From NCBI RefSeq assembly GCF_009664855.1, contig NZ_CP045928.1, positions 5,230,108-5,294,107 of the forward strand: 64,000 nucleotides of DNA. The letters run 5' to 3'. The notes under the pieces are model-generated. The model was not told the DNA's origin. It ran no database searches and saw only the letters and a list, made by a program, of their open reading frames with translations. Positions 26,388-34,319 of the stretch are shown here, in pieces. A program made the position numbers and the translations under genes. Numbering within the stretch: position 1 is the first letter of the stretch; the number at the start of each line of letters is the position of its first letter. Origin of the DNA: Flavobacterium sp. SLB02 (GTDB taxonomy: Bacteria > Bacteroidota > Bacteroidia > Flavobacteriales > Flavobacteriaceae).

Positions 26388-26443
26388 TTTAAAGTTTCAG
26401 GTTTAACGCCAGTTAAGTAACTTTAAACCTGAAACCTGAAACC
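26388..26443. repeat. Low-complexity inverted repeat between folB and glnS
   Basis: AAGTTTCAGGTTTAA is repeated in inverted form, followed by a duplicated ACCTGAA unit. It lies between two divergent genes, where a terminator is not expected, and partly overlaps the upstream region of glnS. Confidence 0.5.
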
Positions 26444-26477
26444 TTTTTTTTATCTTTGCTAAAATTACTATAAAATA

Positions 26478-28595
26478 ATGGCATCAGAAGATAAATCACT
26501 CAATTTTATTGAACAAATCATAGAAGAAGATCTTAAATCAGGTCTTTCGCAAAGCAAACTTCATTTTCGTTTTCCACCAGAACCAAATGGTTATTTACAT
26601 ATTGGTCATGCAAGTTCTATTGCATTAAATTTTGGTTTAGGAATTGATTATCAATCTCCTGTGAATTTACGTTTTGATGATACAAACCCAGAAAAAGAAG
26701 AACAGGAATTTGTTGATGCAATTAAAAAAGATGTTGAATGGCTAGGGTATACCTGGGCAGAAGAACGTTATGCATCTGATTATTTTCAACAATTATATGA
26801 TTGGGCAGTTTTATTAATTAAAAAAGATAAAGCTTATGTTGATAGCCAGTCTTCTGAAGATATGGCCATCCAAAAAGGAACTCCGTCTACGATTGGAACA
26901 GATTCTCCTTACAGAAATCGTTCTGTTGAAGAGAATTTGGGTTTATTCGAAAGAATGAAAAATGGTGAATTTGAGGCTGGAACCCATATCCTTCGTGCAA
27001 AAATAGACATGAAATCGACCAATATGTTGATGCGTGATCCTATCATGTACAGGATTTTACATAAAGAACATCACCGAACTGGAGATGCCTGGAAAATTTA
27101 TCCAATGTACGATTGGGCGCATGGGCAAAGTGATTATTTAGAAGGAATTTCACATTCATTTTGTACACTTGAATTCTTGCCTCACCGTGAATTATACGAT
27201 TGGTTTTTAGACCAGATTTTAGAGGATAATAAACTACGTCCAAAGCAAAGAGAATTTGCAAGACGTAACTTATCACATACTGTTGTTAGTAAAAGAAAAT
27301 TGCAGCAACTAGTTAAGGAAAAGCATGTTAAGGGTTGGAATGATCCAAGAATGTCAACAATTTCAGGACTAAGAAGACGTGGTTATACTGCTGCTTCCTT
27401 ACGTAATTTTGCCAATACAACCGGAATTGCAAAACGTGATAATTTGATCAATGTATCGGTTTTAGAGTTTTGTATTCGTGAAGATTTAAACAAAATTGCA
27501 CCTCGTGTAATGGCTGTTTTAGACCCTGTAAAATTGGTGATTACAAATTATCCTGAAGGAAAAGAGGAGTGGTTAGAAGCCGAAAATAATCAGGAAGATG
27601 AGAATGCAGGTTTCAGAAAAGTACCTTTTTCCCGTGAATTGTACATCGAAAGAGAGGACTTTCTTGAAGAAGCTCCTGCTAAATTTTTCCGTTTAACTTT
27701 AGGAAAAGAAGTACGTCTTAAAAATGCCTATATTATTAAAGGAGAAAGTGTTAAAAAAGATGAAGACGGAAATATTACAGAGATTCAGGTAACATATGAT
27801 ACGGATTCTTTGAGCGGAAGCGGGACAGAAGCAAGTCAAAGAAAAGTGTCTGGAACATTACACTGGGTTTCTATCTCTCATGCAGTTGAAGCAGAAGTTC
27901 GTATGTATGATCGTTTGTTTACAGATGAAGCTCCGGACAGTTATAAAGACAAAAATTTCTTAGATTTTGTGAATCCAAAGTCATTAGAAATTATCACCGG
28001 ATTTGTTGAACCAAGTTTATCAACAGCTCAAAACGAGGATAAATTTCAGTTTCAACGTTTGGGTTATTTTACTGTTGATAAAGATTCAACTCCTTCAAAA
28101 TTAGTTTTTAACAAGACTGTTGGACTTAAAGATGCCTGGGAAGAAAAAGGTAAAAAAGAAGAAAACAGCATCAATAATTCTTTGAAAGATATCAACAAAT
28201 ATTTTAAAGTTGAGACTAAACCGGAACGTATTGCAATCGAAAGTGCAATAGGGGAGAGCATCAAAAATGTTTCAAGTTTTTCTTTATTGCAAAATTCATT
28301 AAAGAAGAATATCAACAATAATAAAGGATCATTGTTATTTGCTCAGTTTATTTTGAAATATTCAATTTTGAAATCTAAGGATTTTGAAGAAGATGATATC
28401 AAAAAATTATATACAATGTCTTTAAGAAGTGAGTCAACTTATGTTCGTTCGAAAGCACTTTTGAATTTAAGAGATATTGAAGATTCAAATTTGAGAAATC
28501 AATTTGACGATGATATTTTGAAATTATTTTCAAATCCTCCAAAAAATGCATCAGAGAGAGAAATTGAAATTCTTAAGGAAATGGTAAAGATATAA
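26478..28595 (+). CDS. glnS: Glutaminyl-tRNA synthetase with C-terminal extension
   Basis: A class I aminoacyl-tRNA synthetase of 705 residues. The HIGH-type motif is PPEPNGYLHIGHASS (residues 34-48), the KMSKS-type motif is VVSKRKLQQLV near 273, and the catalytic region includes RFDDTNPEKEEQ. The two C-terminal beta-barrels end near residue 560 (GYFTVDKDS). About 145 further residues follow, Lys/Asn/Ser-rich and helical (KYSILKSKDFEEDDIKKL, STYVRSKALLNLRD). The extension does not look like the YqeY domain fused to GlnRS in some bacteria. TATCTTTG at 26451-26458 is the likely -7 box, without a good -33 partner. Confidence 0.95.
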   Translation: MASEDKSLNFIEQIIEEDLKSGLSQSKLHFRFPPEPNGYLHIGHASSIALNFGLGIDYQSPVNLRFDDTNPEKEEQEFVDAIKKDVEWLGYTWAEERYASDYFQQLYDWAVLLIKKDKAYVDSQSSEDMAIQKGTPSTIGTDSPYRNRSVEENLGLFERMKNGEFEAGTHILRAKIDMKSTNMLMRDPIMYRILHKEHHRTGDAWKIYPMYDWAHGQSDYLEGISHSFCTLEFLPHRELYDWFLDQILEDNKLRPKQREFARRNLSHTVVSKRKLQQLVKEKHVKGWNDPRMSTISGLRRRGYTAASLRNFANTTGIAKRDNLINVSVLEFCIREDLNKIAPRVMAVLDPVKLVITNYPEGKEEWLEAENNQEDENAGFRKVPFSRELYIEREDFLEEAPAKFFRLTLGKEVRLKNAYIIKGESVKKDEDGNITEIQVTYDTDSLSGSGTEASQRKVSGTLHWVSISHAVEAEVRMYDRLFTDEAPDSYKDKNFLDFVNPKSLEIITGFVEPSLSTAQNEDKFQFQRLGYFTVDKDSTPSKLVFNKTVGLKDAWEEKGKKEENSINNSLKDINKYFKVETKPERIAIESAIGESIKNVSSFSLLQNSLKKNINNNKGSLLFAQFILKYSILKSKDFEEDDIKKLYTMSLRSESTYVRSKALLNLRDIEDSNLRNQFDDDILKLFSNPPKNASEREIEILKEMVKI

Positions 28596-28613
28596 TATCA
28601 TTATAATCTATCG

Positions 28614-28642
28614 AAAAGCGCTTTTTATAAGCGCTTTTTTTA
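28614..28642 (+). terminator. Terminator of glnS
   Basis: AAAAGCGC pairs with GCGCTTTT around a short AT loop, followed by a T-run. Confidence 0.85.
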
Positions 28643-28687
28643 TTATTTAAGTTTTCTATTGAAAAATAAAAAATCATAGTTTTAGGA

Positions 28688-29016
28688 GATTAAAAATGAC
28701 CTTCATAAATTGATTTTAAGTGAATTTTTTAATTCTTCCATCTCATTAATCATCTTTTAAAAGATAATTAAATATAAGCTCTTATTTTAATTTTAGAGCT
28801 AGTTTTGCTTTGTTTTTTGGGTTGTTAACATCTAATTGTTTATAAAGTTGAAGGTTGATTATGATTTAGTCATCTCTCATCTTTTTTAGATTTTTCATTT
28901 GTCAATTTTCAACTACTAGATTTTAAATCAATTTTTATTATACTAATTTTTATTTTTTAAGTTTTTGACTATTATATATTAAAACTATTATTCTTTAATT
29001 TTATATCATTTTTACC
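28688..29016. repeat. Noncoding repeat of about 327 bp, copy A
   Basis: It starts GATTAAAAATGACCTTCATA and is similar to copies at 29017 and 29343 over the first 80 or so bases, through TCATTAATCATCTTTT. At offset +133 it has the block GTTGTTAACAT..AATTGTTTATAAAGTTG, found at the same offset in copy C. There is no coding frame of note. Confidence 0.7.
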
Positions 29017-29342
29017 GATTAAAAATGACATTCATAAATTAATTTTAAGCTATTTTTTTAACTCTTTTAGGTTATTAATCATATTTTAAAAAATCATTTA
29101 ATAGATGTCTTTATTTTAATTTTCGATTTTGTTTGTCTAATTTTATGACTTTTTAAGGTAAAATTGCTTCTAAAAGTAAAATCATCATTTATTTAGGTTT
29201 ATTTCAAGTTTTAATTTTAACCACATATTTTAAATTGTGCTGATTTTATATAATCAATTAAAATTATATTAATTTATAATTTAAATGTTTTTAATTATTA
29301 TTTAGTAAAACTATGTAAAATGTAATTTCAATAGATGGATAC
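29017..29342. repeat. Noncoding repeat of about 327 bp, copy B
   Basis: It starts GATTAAAAATGACATTCATA and keeps ATTTTAAGCTATTTTTTTAA and TTATTAATCAT. It has lost the +133 block and is the most diverged copy. It contains no gene. Confidence 0.65.
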
Positions 29343-29670
29343 GATTAAAAATGGCTTTCATAAGTTGATTTTAAGCTATTTTTTCATTTCTTTCATGTCA
29401 TTAATCATCTTTTGAATTATTGTTGATTTTTAAGCTTTATTTAAGTTTTTGAGCTCTATTTTCTTAGTTTAACGCGTTGTTAACATACAATTGTTTATAA
29501 AGTTGGTATTTTTATCCAAAGGTCAAATCTAAAGTGTCAAATTTCTAATTTCACTTAAGAATCGAATCTGAATTTTTCTAAAATTTAAAAATGAATAATT
29601 TTTGGTTTTAAGGCTAATTCTAAATCTGAATTCTAAAGATTGGTTTTATGGTCAATTGTAATTGTGATTG
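29343..29670. repeat. Noncoding repeat of about 327 bp, copy C
   Basis: It starts GATTAAAAATGGCTTTCATA and keeps TCATTAATCATCTTTT and the +133 block (29476-29505). Its right limit is not defined by sequence and is set here by the period. The remaining 145 bp up to the next gene hold nothing recognisable. Confidence 0.6.
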
Positions 29671-29814
29671 TATTTTGATAATACTTCTAGCGTAAAAGTA
29701 TTTTTCAGAGGGTAGTTCATAATTTAAAAATTTCATGAAATTAATTTTATGGCTTATTTGAAATTTTGTCTTTGGTTTTGGCAAAAACAATTTTAATCCT
29801 TAAATTTTAATATT

Positions 29815-30294
29815 ATGAAAATTCTATTTTTTACGCTATCGATTTTATTTGCAAATATTGCAATTTCTCAAACGCACCAAATTACAAAACACAATGGTGA
29901 AGAACTGGATGTTAATTTTATAAAAGTCGAAAATGATTTGGTTTATTATTCCTTGAACGGAAGTGCCGAAGAACATAAAATCAGCAAATACGCAGTTTCA
30001 AAAATTACCAATAAACAATCTAATCAAACTCAGAAAGTTTCTGATAAAGTTATAGTAGATTCAAAATCAGATTATAAATTCGTAACTGTTTTATCTCAGG
30101 ACAAGACAATAGGTTTAAAACAAGTGGCCAATTTTTCAGGAGTCTCGACAAAGACAAAAGGAGAACCGCCAATTGCAAATAAAAACCAGACTGCTATGAG
30201 AATCAAAACACAATCGGCTTCAAGTGGATATCCATTTGTGAGTATTGTTGAAAAAGCAGATGGTAAGTATGAAGCTGTTGCTTATGTGTATTAA
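29815..30294 (+). CDS. Exported hypothetical protein, 159 aa
   Basis: A signal peptide (ILFFTLSILFANIAISQ) is followed by about 140 residues of beta-rich sequence. The segment ITKHNGEELDVNFIKVENDL with VYYSLNGSAEEHKISKYAV is typical of small Bacteroidota proteins that begin with a stress-sensor-like beta repeat. No enzymatic motif is visible. It follows the long noncoding repeat region and stands 91 bp before the ytxH-like gene. Confidence 0.75.
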   Translation: MKILFFTLSILFANIAISQTHQITKHNGEELDVNFIKVENDLVYYSLNGSAEEHKISKYAVSKITNKQSNQTQKVSDKVIVDSKSDYKFVTVLSQDKTIGLKQVANFSGVSTKTKGEPPIANKNQTAMRIKTQSASSGYPFVSIVEKADGKYEAVAYVY

Positions 30295-30385
30295 ATTTAG
30301 TGTTAATTTTTATTAAATTACATTTAAGCAATAATTTATAATTCAAAAAAACAGTACCTTTAGTATTCATTTAAATTTTAATATT

Positions 30386-30712
30386 ATGTCAAAAAACGTA
30401 AATACAGTTGCAGCAATTTTAGCTGGTGCTGCAGTAGGAGCAGCAATCGGAATTTTATTTGCTCCGGACAAAGGATCAAAAACCCGTGCTAAACTTAAGG
30501 AAGGTTTAGATGATGCGAAACATAATTTGCAAGATTCACTTTCAGCAAGTTCTGAAGTTCTACGTGAAAAATTTACAAAAGCAAAAGAAAATTTAGACGG
30601 AACTTATGGAGAGTTACTTTCAAACATGAGTTATAAAACTGAAGAAGTAATTGGTTTTTTGGAATCTAAATTAGCTGACTTAAAAGCGCAAAACGCTAAG
30701 CTTCAAAAATAA
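30386..30712 (+). CDS. YtxH domain protein
   Basis: A 108-residue protein with one N-terminal membrane helix (VAAILAGAAVGAAIGILFAPDKGSKTR contains the GxxxG-rich YtxH signature and the conserved LFAPDKG) and a helical C-terminal part predicted to form a coiled coil. It was first named in Bacillus as a general-stress protein; its function is unclear. It leads a small cluster with a holin-like protein and a third small protein. A weak promoter box TACCTTTA lies at 30355-30362. Confidence 0.85.
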   Translation: MSKNVNTVAAILAGAAVGAAIGILFAPDKGSKTRAKLKEGLDDAKHNLQDSLSASSEVLREKFTKAKENLDGTYGELLSNMSYKTEEVIGFLESKLADLKAQNAKLQK

Positions 30713-30718
30713 TAATCC

Positions 30719-30825
30719 AGGAAGCACAAAGCTCAATGTGATTTTGATGATTGTTTGGTTATTTTAATTTTAGAATAATCGACTCCAGTTATTGAGTCAT
30801 GAGTTTTGTGCTTCTTTTTTTTTAA
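30719..30825 (+). promoter_or_regulatory. Branched hairpin between the YtxH and holin-like genes
   Basis: GAAGCACAAA near 30721 pairs with TTTGTGCTTC near 30805-30814, followed by about ten T. A smaller hairpin (GACTC..GAGTC) lies inside the loop. As a terminator with a long loop inside an apparent operon, it could attenuate transcription of the downstream genes. Confidence 0.55.
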
Positions 30826-30839
30826 TTAAAATTACAATT

Positions 30840-31190
30840 ATGGCATTTGAAGAATTAAAAGAAAACACCGAGAATATTCAGGATCAGGCTAAAGTTTATA
30901 TGGAAAGTCATTTAGCTTATTATAAACTTTGGGGTTTTAAAGTAGCCATGAAATCAACAACTTTAATTTTAAAGTTTACTTTGATTTTATTGTGTTTTAG
31001 TATGGTAATGATTTTTGGATCTTTTGCCGCAGCATATGCTTTTGGAGCTTTGTTCGAAAGTAATGCACTTGGTTTTCTGGCAGTAGGAGGGATCTATTTG
31101 CTCTTTACAATTTTACTTTTCTTCCTGAAGGACAAGTTTGTTGAAGGTCCGATATTAGAGAAATTTTCAGAAATCTTTTTTAATGACTAA
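30840..31190 (+). CDS. Phage holin-like family membrane protein
   Basis: A 116-residue protein with an N-terminal amphipathic helix (FEELKENTENIQDQAKVYME) and two membrane helices (residues 45-70 and 76-98). This pattern is commonly labelled 'phage holin family' in Flavobacterium, without evidence for a phage role. An earlier in-frame start at 30792 lies inside the terminator-like stem, so I use the ATG at 30840. It is followed after 2 bp by the next small gene. Confidence 0.75.
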   Translation: MAFEELKENTENIQDQAKVYMESHLAYYKLWGFKVAMKSTTLILKFTLILLCFSMVMIFGSFAAAYAFGALFESNALGFLAVGGIYLLFTILLFFLKDKFVEGPILEKFSEIFFND

Positions 31191-31192
31191 TT

Positions 31193-31447
31193 ATGGAAAC
31201 TAAAAAATACTCATCATACGCAGCAATCGAAAGAGATTTAGAAATTTTGAAACTCGAGAAGGAGATCAATTATCAAAAACTGGTCTTAAGTTTTCAAAAA
31301 ACAAAAGAATCTATAACACCACAAAGTATTGTTGGTGGCGTTTTTTCTTCTTATAAAGAATATTTTACCAGATCATATCCGCAAATTTTACAATCAATTT
31401 TACCATATATAATCAACTGGTTTATCAATAAAAAAAGAGGCAATTAA
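31193..31447 (+). CDS. Small helical protein, 84 aa (possibly DUF6327)
   Basis: A short basic protein starting METKKYSSYAAIERDLEIL with a central helix and a hydrophobic C-terminal stretch (ILQSILPYIINWFINKK) that could bind membranes. I recall similar proteins as DUF6327 beside YtxH and holin-like genes in Flavobacteria, but cannot confirm this. The stop codon lies inside the terminator stem. Confidence 0.7.
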   Translation: METKKYSSYAAIERDLEILKLEKEINYQKLVLSFQKTKESITPQSIVGGVFSSYKEYFTRSYPQILQSILPYIINWFINKKRGN

Positions 31448-31459
31448 GCCTCTTTTTTA
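31431..31459. terminator. Bidirectional terminator
   Basis: AAAAAAGAGGC pairs with GCCTCTTTTTT around AATTAA. It overlaps the end of the small gene and faces the convergent SPFH gene. Confidence 0.85.
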
Positions 31460-31469
31460 CTTTGTAATA

Positions 31470-32453
31470 TTATTTTGTTTCTGGTAGAATGTCATCTTCG
31501 TAACCTGATTGTGGTTCAATAGGTTTAGGTTTCTTCTCTATTTTTTTGTTGTTTTTCTTCATCATTTCACCAACCTGGTTTGATGCTGTAAACGATGCCA
31601 CCATATTATTCAACATATCACTTCCGGCCTGAGGAGAGTTGGGTAACAAGATCAAGTTAGAATTGGCATCAGCACCAATGGCTTGTAATGTATCATAATG
31701 TTGAGTAACTACAATAAGGGCAGAAGCTTCTTGAGAATTTATCCCAACATTGTTCAAAACTTCAACACTTTCTACTAAACCTCTTGCAATTTCACGACGC
31801 TGATCTGCAATACCTTGTCCTTGTAAACGTTTACTTTCTGCTTCGGCTTTTGCTTTTGCAACGATTCTGATTCTTGAACTTTCAGCTTCAAATTCAGCAG
31901 CCGTTTTTTCTCTGTCAGCAGCGTTAATTCTGTTCATGGCATTCTTAACCTGAATGTCCGGATCAATATCTGTTACCAAAGTATTGATAATATCATATCC
32001 ATAAGTAGTCATCGCTTCATTCAATTCTCTTTTTACTGCAATCGCGATATCATCTTTTCTTTCAAAAACATCATCCAGTTTTAGTTTAGGAACTTCGGCA
32101 CGAACAACGTCAAAAACATAAGCAGTAATCTGATCGTGTGGATATTCTAGTTTATAAAAAGCATCATATACTTTTTCCTGAATTACTTTAAACTGAACCG
32201 AAACTTTCATTTTGATAAAAACGTTGTCTTTAGTTTTGGTTTCGATGATAACATCAAGTTGTTGAATTTTCAGATTTACACGTCCGGCCAATCTGTCAAC
32301 TATTGGAATTTTAAGTTGCAATCCTGAATTTCTCACGCTGTGAAATTTTCCAAATCTTTCTATAATTACCGATGATTGTTGCTTAACGGTGAAAAAGGAA
32401 GACATTAAAATAAAAAATCCTAAGACTAAAATGATAATAAATGCTGTACCCAT
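31470..32453 (-). CDS. SPFH/Band 7 (stomatin-like, QmcA type) membrane protein
   Basis: The 327-residue protein has one N-terminal membrane helix (IIILVLGFFILMSSFF), then the SPFH domain beginning VKQQSSVIIERFGKFHSV and including YDAFYKLEYPHDQITAYVFD, then a long Ala/Glu/Arg-rich coiled coil (AADREKTAAEFEAESSRIR, KAKAEAESKRLQGQG). It ends in a Lys/Pro-rich tail. Such proteins form membrane microdomain scaffolds and modulate membrane proteases. Length is normal for the stomatin-like group. Confidence 0.9.
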   Translation of the reverse strand: MGTAFIIILVLGFFILMSSFFTVKQQSSVIIERFGKFHSVRNSGLQLKIPIVDRLAGRVNLKIQQLDVIIETKTKDNVFIKMKVSVQFKVIQEKVYDAFYKLEYPHDQITAYVFDVVRAEVPKLKLDDVFERKDDIAIAVKRELNEAMTTYGYDIINTLVTDIDPDIQVKNAMNRINAADREKTAAEFEAESSRIRIVAKAKAEAESKRLQGQGIADQRREIARGLVESVEVLNNVGINSQEASALIVVTQHYDTLQAIGADANSNLILLPNSPQAGSDMLNNMVASFTASNQVGEMMKKNNKKIEKKPKPIEPQSGYEDDILPETK

Positions 32454-32521
32454 AATGATATTGATTTAGTTTTTATGATCTGGTAAATTACGAATAATCT
32501 GCCAAATTCAATTTTTTTAAG

Positions 32522-32568
32522 CGTAAAAAAAAAGCTAACAACATTTTATCAATGTGTATTAGCGTTTA
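32522..32568 (-). terminator. Terminator of gltX
   Basis: Read leftward, GCTAATACACATT pairs imperfectly with AATGTTGTTAGC and is followed by about nine T. Confidence 0.65.
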
Positions 32569-32580
32569 ATATAAAGTTAT

Positions 32581-32650
32581 TTTTTACCATTAAGAGATTA
32601 AGAAAAATTAAGCCAAGCTTTATGAACTTAATATCTTAATGGTAAAAAAA
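32581..32650. repeat. Inverted repeat downstream of gltX
   Basis: TTTTTACCATTAAGAGATTAAG and an imperfect complement enclose about 25 bp. The arms end in A-runs rather than T-runs when read in either direction, so it is not a classical terminator. It looks like a dispersed palindromic element. Confidence 0.55.
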
Positions 32651-32651
32651 A

Positions 32652-34157
32652 TTATAGTGTTGAAATTGCTTTCTGAATTCTTGCAATAGTTTCTTGTTTT
32701 CCAATGATTTCAACAATGTCAAATAGGTGAGGACCTTTAAGAGCTCCAACCAAACTTAGACGGAAAGGCTGCATTACTTTCCCCATACCGATTTCGTTTT
32801 TAATTAACCAGTCTTTTACGATTGCTTCAATATTTGCAGAATCAAATCCATCGATATATTCAAGGGTAGAAATCAATTCCTGCATTAAAGCCGGAGTTTC
32901 TTCCTTCCAGTTTTTGCTTGCTTTTTCATCATAAGATGTTGGGGCCTGAAAAAAGAAATCAGTCAAATCCCAAAATTCAGAAACAAAATGAGCTCTTTCT
33001 TTAATCAAAGAAACAATTCTTGTTATGTCAAATTTAGAAATATCAACACCTTTTTCTACCAAAGTAGGAGTGAAGCTTGTCGCTAAATCTTCATTATTTT
33101 GTTTGATCAAATATTGGTGATTGAACCATTTGTTTTTTTCCGGATCAAATTTAGCTCCGGATTTATGAACTCTGTTCAAGTCAAAAGACTCAACTAATTC
33201 TTCTAACGAAAATAATTCTTTATCAGTTCCGTCATTCCAACCTAAAAAAGCAAGGAAATTTACAACTGCTTCCGGGAAAAATCCTTTCTCTCTGTAACCA
33301 GATGAAATACCTTCTTCGGTTTTCCATTCTAATGGGAACACAGGAAATCCTAATTTATCTCCATCTCTTTTAGATAATTTTCCGTTTCCAACTGGTTTTA
33401 AAATCAAAGGTAAATGTGCAAATTCAGGAGCATCCCAACCAAAAGCTCTGTATAATAAAACGTGAAGTGGCATTGATGGCAACCATTCTTCACCACGAAT
33501 TACATGTGATGTTTCCATCAAATGATCATCAACAATATTCGCTAAATGGTATGTTGGCATTCCGTCACTTTTGAATAGTACTTTATCATCAAGTAAACTC
33601 GTTTCGAATTTTACATCACCACGAATGATATCTTTCAAATGCAAAGTTTCATCAACCGGAGTTTTAAAACGAATCACATAATGTTCTCCATTTGCAATTC
33701 TTTTAGTTACTTCTTCAGCAGAAATTACCAGAGAAGTATCTAACTTTTCACGAATGGTATGATTGTAAATAAATGTTTTTCCTTCAGCTTCTTGTTCTTT
33801 TCTCAAAGCATCAAGAGCTTCTGCAGTATCAAAAGCATAATATGCCCAACCTGAATTGATCAACTGATCTGCATAAGTTTGGTATAATTCTTTACGATCA
33901 CTTTGTCTGTACGGACCAAATTTTTCATTTTTCCCAACGGTTTCTTCAGGAGAAATTCCTAACCATTCTAGTGCTTCCATAATATAAGCTTCGGCACCAG
34001 GAACAAAACGAGTTTGGTCTGTGTCTTCAATTCTTAAATAAAAAACACCATTGTTTTTTTTGGCAAATAAATAATTAAATAGGGCAGTACGAACTCCGCC
34101 AATATGTAAAGGTCCTGTTGGACTTGGTGCAAAACGCACACGAACTTGCTTTGACAT
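32652..34157 (-). CDS. gltX: Glutamyl-tRNA synthetase
   Basis: A class I synthetase of 501 residues that charges tRNA-Glu. The HIGH motif is in RFAPSPTGPLHIGGVRTALF (residues 8-27), and the KMSKS-type motif is KLSKRDGDKLGF near 265. The discriminating DTDQTRFV segment follows the first motif, and an all-helical anticodon-binding domain fills residues 330-501. The minus strand has a TATCTTTG box (34175-34182) about 18 bp upstream of the start. Terminator and palindrome follow. Confidence 0.96.
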   Translation of the reverse strand: MSKQVRVRFAPSPTGPLHIGGVRTALFNYLFAKKNNGVFYLRIEDTDQTRFVPGAEAYIMEALEWLGISPEETVGKNEKFGPYRQSDRKELYQTYADQLINSGWAYYAFDTAEALDALRKEQEAEGKTFIYNHTIREKLDTSLVISAEEVTKRIANGEHYVIRFKTPVDETLHLKDIIRGDVKFETSLLDDKVLFKSDGMPTYHLANIVDDHLMETSHVIRGEEWLPSMPLHVLLYRAFGWDAPEFAHLPLILKPVGNGKLSKRDGDKLGFPVFPLEWKTEEGISSGYREKGFFPEAVVNFLAFLGWNDGTDKELFSLEELVESFDLNRVHKSGAKFDPEKNKWFNHQYLIKQNNEDLATSFTPTLVEKGVDISKFDITRIVSLIKERAHFVSEFWDLTDFFFQAPTSYDEKASKNWKEETPALMQELISTLEYIDGFDSANIEAIVKDWLIKNEIGMGKVMQPFRLSLVGALKGPHLFDIVEIIGKQETIARIQKAISTL

Positions 34158-34319
34158 TTGTTTAAATTTTGATGCAAAGATACGTTTTATGATTTTAGAT
34201 TTTAGAATGTTGATTTCAGATTTTTCGATCTTAGAACCTTAGCGTCTTAGTAACTTAGAATCTTAAAAGGTATTATTATAATTAGTACTTTTATGGGTTA
34301 TAAATAAAACAGATATACT

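Noticed and set aside
28596..29814. CRISPR array
   Set aside because: The repeats are about 327 bp apart, diverged and long, without short identical repeats or spacers, and no cas gene is near.
30840..31190. Prophage remnant because of a holin-like protein
   Set aside because: No other phage gene is near, and this family is a normal chromosomal membrane protein in Flavobacteria.
32581..32650. Terminator of gltX
   Set aside because: The stem is flanked by T on the wrong side for either direction; the nearby 32522-32568 hairpin with a T-run fits better.
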